Source: JAUXEH01 sp965602945 (GTDB lineage Bacteria; Acidobacteriota; Aminicenantia; Aminicenantales; Aminicenantaceae). From it: a stretch of 10,928 nucleotides of DNA. The stretch is from NCBI GenBank assembly GCA_965602945.1, contig CBFDBC010000129.1:1-10928 (forward strand), in the 5' to 3' direction. A program made the position numbers and the translations under genes. The notes below the pieces were generated by a model that had not been told where the DNA came from, searched no databases, and worked only from the letters and a program-made list of their open reading frames with translations. Positions 4,589 to 10,928 of this stretch are shown piece after piece. Position 1 is the first letter of the stretch, and each line of letters opens with the position of its first letter.

Positions 4589-7087
4589 ATGTCCACAGAT
4601 CATGAAAAAGCCGGGGACGGGATCCTTCCTGTCCATGGGATCGTGTCTCCCCGGGTCCGGCTTGAACTGCCCGTCACCGGGATGAGCTGCGCCTCCTGTG
4701 CGGCTAAGGTTCAAAAGGGACTCTCCGGTCAGGCCGGTGTCTCCAACTCGAATGTCAATTTCGCGACCGGGAGGGCCACGCTGGACCTGCAGCCGGATCA
4801 GGCCAGACTGGACAGCGTCGTGGCTGCGATCCGTTCCTCGGGGTATGATGTGGCCGCAGCCAGGGTGCAGATCCCTCTGCAGGGGATCCAGTGTGCCAGC
4901 TGCGTCCAGACCGTCGAGAAGGCTGTCGGTAAACTCCCGGGTGTGCTGAAAGCGTCCGTCAACCTGGCTTCCGCCACGGCTGATGTGGAGTATGTGGCTT
5001 CCGTCACCGGCGTGGCAGAGATCAAGGACACCATTGAAAAGGCCGGCTACCAGGTCCTGGACCTGCCTCCCGAGGAGGCGTGGGAAGATGTGGAACGCAC
5101 GGCCCGTCAGAGAGAATACCGGGCCTTGCGGCAAAAATTCTTGCTGGGCCTGGCCTTTGCCGTGCTCATCTTTGTCGGCAGCATGCCGCATCTCTTCCCT
5201 TGGGCACCCTCCATCCTGAACGACTATTTCGTGCTCTGGGCCCTGGCCACACCCGTGCAGTTCTGGATCGGCTGGCAGTTCTACAAGGGAGCCTGGGGAG
5301 CTCTGCGCCACGGCAGCGCCAACATGAACACCCTGATCGCGGTGGGCACGTCGGCCGCCTATCTCTTCAGCGCGGCCGCCACTCTGTTCCCCTCCTTCTT
5401 CCGTGCCGGGGGCATAGAGCCCAAGGTCTATTTCGACACCTCGGCCATGATCATCGTCCTCATCCTGTTCGGCCGCTGGCTCGAGGCGCGGGCCAAGGGA
5501 CGGGCCTCCGAGGCGATCCGTAGACTGGCGGAGCTCCAGCCCAAGACCGCTCGTGTGATCCGCGAAGGACAGGAACAGGACCTCCCCATCAAAGAGGTCG
5601 GGATCGGCGATACGGTCGTGGTGCGGCCCGGTGAAAAGATCCCGGTCGATGGGATCGTCATCCGGGGGCACTCCAGTGTGGACGAGTCCATGGTCACGGG
5701 AGAGAGCATGCCGGTCGCCAAGGCAGCGGGGGATGAGGTGATCGGTGCCACCCTGAACAAGACCGGGAGCTTCGAATTCGATGCCACCCGGGTGGGCAGG
5801 GGCACGATCCTGGCCCAGATCATCCAGATGGTGCGGGACGCCCAGGGCCAGAAAGCCCCCATCCAGAGGCTGGCAGACGTGATCGCGGGGTATTTTGTGC
5901 CGGCCGTGATCGGCCTCGCACTGCTGACTTTCCTGATCTGGATCGTATTCGGGCCCGAGCCCCGGTTGACCTTTGCGCTGCTCAATTTTGTGGCGGTCAT
6001 GATCATCGCCTGCCCCTGTGCGCTGGGTCTGGCCACGCCGACCGCCATCCTGGTGGGGACCGGCAAGGGGGCGGAGAAGGGTATCCTCATCAAGGGCGGC
6101 GAGAGCCTGGAGACGGCCCACAAACTCGACGTGATCGTCTTCGACAAGACAGGCACACTCACCCAGGGCGAGCCGGTGGTAACGGATGTATTCACGTCAG
6201 ACGGGTTCTCCCAGGACGAGCTGTTCAGGCTCGCGGGCAGCGCTGAAAAATCATCGGAACATCCCCTGGGCGAGGCCGTGGTACGGGCAGCCATGGAGCG
6301 GGAGATCCCCCTGGTACCCTCTGCGCATTTCCAGGCCCTGGAGGGGCAGGGAGTCGAGGCCGAAGTCGAAGGCCGCCGTGTCCTGCTGGGCAAAGCCCGG
6401 CTCCTTGAGGACCGGGGCCTGGATGTGTCGAGCTGGAAAAGCACGCAGGACCGCCTGGCCGATACAGGCAAGACTCCCGTATATGTCGCCTGCGATGACC
6501 AGGTCCTCGGGCTCCTGGCGGTATCCGATGCCTTGAAACAGGGCTCGGTACATGCGATCGAGCGGCTCAAAGACATGGGGTTGGAAGTCGTGATGCTCAC
6601 CGGCGACAACCGGAAGACGGCCGAGGCCATCGCAGGGCAGGCCGGCATATCGAGCGTGTACCCCGAGGTCCTGCCCCAGGACAAGGTCGAGGTCGTGCGG
6701 AATCTCCAGGCCGGGGGTCGACGGGTGGCCATGGTGGGCGACGGCATCAATGATGCCCCGGCCCTGGCCCAGGCCGATGTGGGCATCGCCCTCGGCACCG
6801 GAACGGATGTGGCCATGGAAGCGGCGGACATCACGCTGATCAAGGGAGACCTCAGGGGCGTGGCCGATGCAATCCTGCTGAGCAGGCGCACGATCCGCAC
6901 CATCAAGCAGAACCTGTTCTGGGCCTTTTTCTACAACACGGCCGGCATCCCCATCGCCGCCGGCGTTCTGTATCCCTTTTTCGGTATCCTGCTCAGCCCC
7001 ATTTTTGCGGCTGCGGCCATGGCCTTCAGCTCTGTCTCGGTGGTGTCCAATTCGCTCAGGCTGCGTTGGGCCAGGATAGGAGAATAA
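4589..7087 (+). CDS. copA: Cu(I)-exporting P1B-type ATPase CopA
   Basis: The 832-residue product is a full-length copper pump moving cytosolic Cu(I) to the periplasm at the cost of ATP. Two N-terminal HMA domains carry GMSCASC (31-37) and GIQCASC (99-105). Eight membrane helices follow from about 184 on. The actuator motif TGES is at 370-373 and the transport motif CPC at 475-477. The phosphorylation site DKTGT is at 519-523, with D519 as the acceptor, and the nucleotide-binding HP pair is at 558-559. TGD (671-673) and GDGINDAP (717-724) complete the ATPase core. The P1B-1 signatures YN-x4-P (782-788) and M-x2-SS (811-815) define copper or silver specificity. It starts three bases after the DUF302 stop with only a weak Shine-Dalgarno, so coupled translation is likely. 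It stops two bases before the next ATG. No defect is visible. Confidence 0.97.
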   Translation: MSTDHEKAGDGILPVHGIVSPRVRLELPVTGMSCASCAAKVQKGLSGQAGVSNSNVNFATGRATLDLQPDQARLDSVVAAIRSSGYDVAAARVQIPLQGIQCASCVQTVEKAVGKLPGVLKASVNLASATADVEYVASVTGVAEIKDTIEKAGYQVLDLPPEEAWEDVERTARQREYRALRQKFLLGLAFAVLIFVGSMPHLFPWAPSILNDYFVLWALATPVQFWIGWQFYKGAWGALRHGSANMNTLIAVGTSAAYLFSAAATLFPSFFRAGGIEPKVYFDTSAMIIVLILFGRWLEARAKGRASEAIRRLAELQPKTARVIREGQEQDLPIKEVGIGDTVVVRPGEKIPVDGIVIRGHSSVDESMVTGESMPVAKAAGDEVIGATLNKTGSFEFDATRVGRGTILAQIIQMVRDAQGQKAPIQRLADVIAGYFVPAVIGLALLTFLIWIVFGPEPRLTFALLNFVAVMIIACPCALGLATPTAILVGTGKGAEKGILIKGGESLETAHKLDVIVFDKTGTLTQGEPVVTDVFTSDGFSQDELFRLAGSAEKSSEHPLGEAVVRAAMEREIPLVPSAHFQALEGQGVEAEVEGRRVLLGKARLLEDRGLDVSSWKSTQDRLADTGKTPVYVACDDQVLGLLAVSDALKQGSVHAIERLKDMGLEVVMLTGDNRKTAEAIAGQAGISSVYPEVLPQDKVEVVRNLQAGGRRVAMVGDGINDAPALAQADVGIALGTGTDVAMEAADITLIKGDLRGVADAILLSRRTIRTIKQNLFWAFFYNTAGIPIAAGVLYPFFGILLSPIFAAAAMAFSSVSVVSNSLRLRWARIGE

Positions 7088-7089
7088 CC

Positions 7090-8385
7090 ATGAATCGATC
7101 GAAATCAGTTTCGGTGTTTATACTGCTCGCCCTGACCCTCTGGATAGGCGGGGGACTGCTTTGGGCCCGGGATGGGGCCCAAATAGGACCGGTTGTGCTC
7201 GAGGATCTGCTCGAAGAGGCGCTGTCCGTCAATCCGCGGATCACGGCTGCCGAGAACGAGTGGCGCGCAGCCATGGAAATGATCCCCCAGGCCAGATCCA
7301 TGCCCGATCCCATGCTGAGCTACGGTCATTTCTTCAGCAGTATCGAGACCCGGCTCGGCCCGCAGAGGAACAAGCTGTCTCTGTCTCAGAAACTCCCGTT
7401 CTTCGGCAAGCTCTCCCTCAAGGAGAAGATCGCGGGCGAACAGGCCTTTGTGCTGGAGGAACAGTTCCAACAGGCCCGGCTGGAGGTGATCCTCAAGGTC
7501 AAGGAGGCCTATTACTCGCTGTACTGGATCGATGAGGCGGTCGCCATCGCGGAGAGCGAAAAGGATGTTCTCAGGCGCCTGGCCGAAGCGGCCCGCAAGA
7601 AATATGCCTCCGGGACCGCCGCCCAGCAGGATGCCTTGAAGGCCCAGTTGGAGATTTCCAAGCTGACGGACCGGCTGCTCATCCTGGGACAGGGGCGGAG
7701 ATCGGCCATCTCCCAGCTCAACGCGCTGCTGAACCGGCCGCCGGGCACGGACCTGGGTCCCGTCCGGCAGGCGGCGCTCCCGGCCCTGACTTCCGACCCG
7801 GACAGCCTGCTGGCACGAGCCCGGGAGGCACGGCCCGAGCTGCGCAGGGCCGACAGGATCATCCAGAAGAATAACTTTCACGTGGAACTGGCCAAGAAGA
7901 ATTACTGGCCCGATCTCAACGTGATGGTGGACTATTTCGATATCGGAGGCGGAAGCACGACGCATCCCGAGGACGGCAGGAATGCCTGGATGGCTTCCGT
8001 GGGGATCAACATTCCCCTGTGGAGGGGGAAGCTGCGAGCAGCCGAATCCGAGGCGGCGATCCGGCTCAAGGCCAGCCAGGACCTCCGCCAGGACCTGCAG
8101 AACGACACCTCGGCACGCATCCATGAGCTGTTTGCCGAAGTCAAGATGTACGAAGAGCAGGCCCGTCTCTATGAACATTCCCTGATCCCCCAGGCCGAAC
8201 AGGCGCTCAGATCCGCAGAGATCGCCTATATTGCGGGCAAGACCGATTTCCTGTCCATCCTGGATGGGGAACGGATGCTCATCCAGTTGAAGACGGCGTT
8301 CGCCAAGCTGACGGCGGATCGGGGAAAAAGCCTGGCCCGGCTTGAGCGGGTGGTAGGCAGCGAGATCCTTGAGGAGGGACGATGA
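7090..8385 (+). CDS. cusC: TolC-family outer-membrane factor of the copper RND pump (CusC-like)
   Basis: The 431-residue product has a signal peptide (residues 1 to about 26, ending LLWA-RDG) and two TolC/OEP repeats. The first half has NPRITAAENEWRAA and FGKLSLKEKI; the second has RPELRRADRIIQ, YWPDLNVMVDY and NIPLWRGKLRAAESEA, with long alpha-helical segments between. It would form the trimeric outer-membrane channel and periplasmic tunnel that receives copper from CusBA. Unlike E. coli CusC there is no lipobox, and I see no cysteine anywhere in the protein, so it is not lipid-anchored. The open frame reaches back to 7066, inside copA, but the ATG at 7090 has AGGAG seven bases upstream and gives a proper signal peptide. 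Its stop overlaps the cusB start. The symbol follows context; similarity alone only gives the TolC family. Confidence 0.9.
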   Translation: MNRSKSVSVFILLALTLWIGGGLLWARDGAQIGPVVLEDLLEEALSVNPRITAAENEWRAAMEMIPQARSMPDPMLSYGHFFSSIETRLGPQRNKLSLSQKLPFFGKLSLKEKIAGEQAFVLEEQFQQARLEVILKVKEAYYSLYWIDEAVAIAESEKDVLRRLAEAARKKYASGTAAQQDALKAQLEISKLTDRLLILGQGRRSAISQLNALLNRPPGTDLGPVRQAALPALTSDPDSLLARAREARPELRRADRIIQKNNFHVELAKKNYWPDLNVMVDYFDIGGGSTTHPEDGRNAWMASVGINIPLWRGKLRAAESEAAIRLKASQDLRQDLQNDTSARIHELFAEVKMYEEQARLYEHSLIPQAEQALRSAEIAYIAGKTDFLSILDGERMLIQLKTAFAKLTADRGKSLARLERVVGSEILEEGR

Positions 8386-9908
8386 TGTTCGAACTTAAGC
8401 ATAAATACCGGCTTCTGATCTGGGGAGCCATACTGGTGGCCACAGGACTGCTGCTGACAGCGTGCAGCGATGGCGCGGATCCCGCAGCGGTGGCCGATGA
8501 GGCGGGTGCGGAGCAGTCGGCCGAGAAGGAAATTTTGTATTACACCTGCGGCATGCATCCCTCGGTCAATGTCTCTGTTGAGGACTTCGAGGCGGGGAAT
8601 GAAAAATGCCCGATCTGCAACATGGACCTGGTACCGGTATACAAGGAAGGTGGCGCCTCCCCCTCGGCGGAGGATCACGGTGAGCATGAGATGTCCGCAC
8701 CCGAGATCAAGCTGAGCCCCCGGGCCCAGGCCCTGGCCCAGGTCAAAACCGGAGAGATCGGATTCCATCAGCTGTTCAAGGACATCGATACGGTCGGCAA
8801 TCTGGTCTGGGACGAGCGGCGCCTCGCCTATGTGGCGGCCTGGGTGCCCGGACGGCTGGACAGGCTCTTTGTCAATTTCACCGGAACAGAGGTCGACAAG
8901 GGAAGCCCGCTGGCGGAGATCTACAGCCCGCAGCTCCTGACCACCCAGGAGGAGTTCCTGCTGGCCCTGGATACGCGGGACCGGCTCCGCCAGGGCCCGG
9001 ACCAGGAGGCTTCGGAGCACGCGGGGTCCCTGGTCGAGGCTGCCAGGAAACGGATGCAGCTCTGGGGGATCAGCGGGGAACAGATCCAGGAGCTGGAGGA
9101 GTCCCGCAGTGCGGGCACACACATGACCATCCACTCGCCAATCGGCGGGACCGTCATCCACAAAAACGCCTTCGAAGGGAAATATGTCAAGGAGGGCGAG
9201 AACCTGTTCCAGATCGCGGACCTCTCCCGGCTCTGGATGGAAGCCGTTATCTACGAACACGACCTGGCCCATGTCAGCATCGGCCAGGATGTCGAAATAT
9301 CCACTCAGGCCTATCCCGGTGAGACCTTCCATGGGGAAGTGGCGTTCATCGAGCCTGTGGTCGATCCCCGGACCCGATCCGTCAAGGCCAGGGTGGACGT
9401 ACCCAATCCCCGGCGCCGGCTCAAGCCCGGGATGTATGTGAATGCCGTCATCAGCGTACATGTGCATGAGGGGATTGCAGCGCCGGACAAAGACGTCTGG
9501 ATCTGCACCATGTGTCCCGAGGTCCGGGAAGACGAGCCCGGCGAGTGCCCGGAATGCGGGATGGACCTCGTCAAGAAGCCGGCTTCCGCTTCCGGTGCGG
9601 TCCTGGCCGTACCCCGGGAGGCGATCCTGGATACCGGGGCCCGCAAACTGGTGTACGTGGAACATGAGCCCGGGTCCTACATGGCACACGAAGTAGTCCT
9701 GGGGCCCGAAGCCGTGGCCGTGGTCGACGGCCGCAGGCTGCGCTTCTTCGCGGTGAAGGCCGGCCTGGAGGAAGGCATGAGGGTCGTGGTACGGGCGAAT
9801 TTCCTGATCGACTCCCAGAGCCAGATCACGGGTCAGGCCGAGGCCGTATACAGCGGCGCGCTGGAGAGGGGCCAGGAAGATAAGCCTCCCTCCAAACACA
9901 TCCATTAA
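8382..9908 (+). CDS. cusB: RND periplasmic adaptor lipoprotein with two heavy-metal-binding modules (CusB-like)
   Basis: The product (508 residues) is the membrane-fusion adaptor linking the RND pump to the outer-membrane channel. The signal peptide ends in the lipobox LTAC, with C28 as the lipidation site. An N-terminal heavy-metal-binding module follows: CGMH (C56, H59) and CPICNMD (C76, C79). The lipoyl/barrel-sandwich region (about 140-280) surrounds an alpha-hairpin at about 185-240. The beta-barrel (about 281-360) includes PVVDPRTRSVKARV. A second metal module is then inserted, with CTMC (375-378) and CPECGMD (389-395), before the membrane-proximal domain (about 405-485). ATGs lie at 8382 and 8385, with AGGAGG at 8372-8377; the second has the better spacing. 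The start overlaps the upstream stop, so translation is coupled. The tail ends KHIH. It fits copper or silver efflux; the double module is the odd feature. Confidence 0.93.
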   Translation: MMFELKHKYRLLIWGAILVATGLLLTACSDGADPAAVADEAGAEQSAEKEILYYTCGMHPSVNVSVEDFEAGNEKCPICNMDLVPVYKEGGASPSAEDHGEHEMSAPEIKLSPRAQALAQVKTGEIGFHQLFKDIDTVGNLVWDERRLAYVAAWVPGRLDRLFVNFTGTEVDKGSPLAEIYSPQLLTTQEEFLLALDTRDRLRQGPDQEASEHAGSLVEAARKRMQLWGISGEQIQELEESRSAGTHMTIHSPIGGTVIHKNAFEGKYVKEGENLFQIADLSRLWMEAVIYEHDLAHVSIGQDVEISTQAYPGETFHGEVAFIEPVVDPRTRSVKARVDVPNPRRRLKPGMYVNAVISVHVHEGIAAPDKDVWICTMCPEVREDEPGECPECGMDLVKKPASASGAVLAVPREAILDTGARKLVYVEHEPGSYMAHEVVLGPEAVAVVDGRRLRFFAVKAGLEEGMRVVVRANFLIDSQSQITGQAEAVYSGALERGQEDKPPSKHIH

Positions 9909-9920
9909 CCGGGTGCTGCC

Positions 9921-10928
9921 ATGATAGACCGCATAATCGATTATTCGATCAAGAACAAGTTCCTGATCATCGGGCTGTTCCTGCTGATCATCGGATGGGG
10001 CTTCTGGGCCCTGCAGCGCACCCCCATCGACGCCATCCCGGACATAGGCGAGAACCAGCAGATCGTTTTCGTGGACTGGCCCGGCCGCAGCCCCAAGGAT
10101 ATCGAGGACCAGATCATCTATCCACTGTCGGTCCGGCTCATGGGTATCCCCGGGACCAAGGTCATCCGGACCAACGCCATGTTCTCGGTCGGGATGATCA
10201 ACATCATCTTCGAGGAAGATGTGGACTTCTACTGGTCCCGCACGCGCATCCTGGAGCGGCTCAACCTGGCTCAGAAGGATCTGCCTGAAGGAGTGATCCC
10301 TCAGCTGGGCCCCGATGCCACGGCCCTGGGTCAGATCTTCTGGTACACGGTCGAGAACGGCTACTACTGCCCCGACCATCCCAGGGATCGGTTCTCCGAA
10401 CCCGGCCAATGTGCCATCGACGGCCGGGAACTTGTACGCTCTCACCTGAACCTGGGAGAACTGCGCTCCATCCAGGACTGGTATGTGCGCTTCCAGCTGA
10501 ACGCCGCGGCCGGTGTGTCCGAGGTGGCCTCGGTCGGCGGATATGTCAAGCAGTACCAGATCGATGTGGATCCGCGTAAGCTCCTGGCCTACAACATCAG
10601 CCTCCATTCCCTGTTCAACGCGGTCCAGAGCAGCAACCTGGACGTGGGCGCCAAGGTCATCGAAGAGAACGGCATGGAGTTTGTGGTCCGCGGCCTGGGC
10701 TTTATCAGGTCCGAACAGGACATCGAAGACATCGTCATCGGCAGCCACAACGGGTCTCCCGTGTTTGTGAGTCACATCGGCACCGTCACCACAGGCCCGG
10801 ATTTCCGGCGCAGCGGCCTGGACAAGGAGGGAGCCGAAGTGACCGGCGGCGTGGTTGTGATGCGTTATGGAGAGAATCCTCTCGAGGTCATCAGGCAGGT
10901 CAAGACCAAGATCGCGGAGATCACACCT
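9921..10928 (+). CDS. cusA: CusA-like heavy-metal RND efflux pump (5' part, cut by window edge)
   Basis: The first 336 codons of an RND (HME family) inner-membrane proton antiporter are present with no stop; full proteins are about 1,040 residues. It starts MIDRIIDYSIKNKF, with the first membrane helix at about 13-31, then TPIDAIPDIGENQ (34-46), the usual HME signature at the porter entrance. Other family blocks are GRSPKDIEDQIIYPLS (55-70), LGPDATALGQIFWYT (129-143), LRSIQDWYVR (181-190) and VASVGGYVKQYQIDVDP (202-218). Between 143 and 180 it is about 25 residues longer than E. coli CusA as I recall that sequence. The insert carries YYCPDHP (148-154) and PGQCAIDGREL (161-171), which resembles a degenerate heavy-metal-binding module. 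It starts 12 bases after cusB, with only a weak Shine-Dalgarno. The methionine relay expected of CusA lies beyond the edge. Confidence 0.93.
   Translation, partial: MIDRIIDYSIKNKFLIIGLFLLIIGWGFWALQRTPIDAIPDIGENQQIVFVDWPGRSPKDIEDQIIYPLSVRLMGIPGTKVIRTNAMFSVGMINIIFEEDVDFYWSRTRILERLNLAQKDLPEGVIPQLGPDATALGQIFWYTVENGYYCPDHPRDRFSEPGQCAIDGRELVRSHLNLGELRSIQDWYVRFQLNAAAGVSEVASVGGYVKQYQIDVDPRKLLAYNISLHSLFNAVQSSNLDVGAKVIEENGMEFVVRGLGFIRSEQDIEDIVIGSHNGSPVFVSHIGTVTTGPDFRRSGLDKEGAEVTGGVVVMRYGENPLEVIRQVKTKIAEITP

Noticed and set aside
4202..6121. A 639-codon minus-strand open frame opposite DUF302 and copA
   Set aside because: Same reasoning: antisense shadow of real genes, biased composition and no family signature. 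The 492-codon frame at 5428-6906 is another such shadow.
8226..10775. An 849-codon open frame on the minus strand spanning cusC, cusB and cusA
   Set aside because: It is antisense to three well-supported genes with conserved motifs, crosses their boundaries, has no recognisable domain and reads as low-complexity His/Asp/Gly/Pro-rich text typical of antisense frames in GC-rich DNA.
1..10928. CRISPR arrays, tRNA genes, insertion sequences or integrase sites
   Set aside because: No evenly spaced repeats, no cloverleaf-like segment and no transposase or recombinase coding sequence were seen.

Overview
The window reads as chromosomal DNA of a moderately GC-rich Gram-negative bacterium. It has outer-membrane proteins, periplasmic lipoproteins and a tripartite RND pump. 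The gene order yebC-ruvC-ruvA is common in Desulfobacterota and related former Deltaproteobacteria, and I lean that way; no rRNA or other direct phylogenetic marker is present, so this is inference.

Layout. (1) Positions 1-1795, minus strand: a housekeeping operon yebC-ruvC-ruvA (ruvA runs off the left edge), with tight or overlapping junctions and an extended -10 promoter at 1832-1840. (2) Positions 1899-2852, plus strand: a six-helix cation-diffusion-facilitator-like membrane protein, then a 69-residue DUF2892 (YgaP-type) membrane protein. (3) Positions 2883-3667: a hairpin, a strong AT-rich promoter and a signal-peptide-bearing outer-membrane beta-barrel protein of unknown role. (4) Positions 3765-10928: a second, near-identical promoter over a perfect 11-bp-arm palindrome, followed by a long copper-resistance operon: csoR-like repressor, DUF302 protein, CopA Cu(I) P1B-ATPase, TolC-family outer-membrane factor, CusB-like lipoprotein adaptor and CusA-like RND pump (5' 336 codons only; it continues past the right edge).

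How it works together. CsoR (C36/H61/C65 ligand set) should sit on the palindrome and release it when cytosolic Cu(I) rises. CopA then moves Cu(I) to the periplasm and the CusCBA-type complex carries it across the outer membrane. No cusF-like periplasmic chaperone gene is seen inside the window. Instead the adaptor carries two heavy-metal-binding modules, one N-terminal and one inserted between its barrel and C-terminal domains, and the RND pump carries a Cys/His insert of the same flavour in its first porter region.

The most interesting non-gene signal is that the promoter-operator block before the beta-barrel gene (2915-2998) and the block before csoR (3765-3848) are diverged copies of each other, up to the Shine-Dalgarno and start codon. 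The second copy leads into a five-codon ORF, MRFRF-stop, that matches the last five codons of the beta-barrel gene (MRFRY-stop). This looks like the scar of a duplicated and then almost wholly deleted beta-barrel gene, or else a very short leader peptide.
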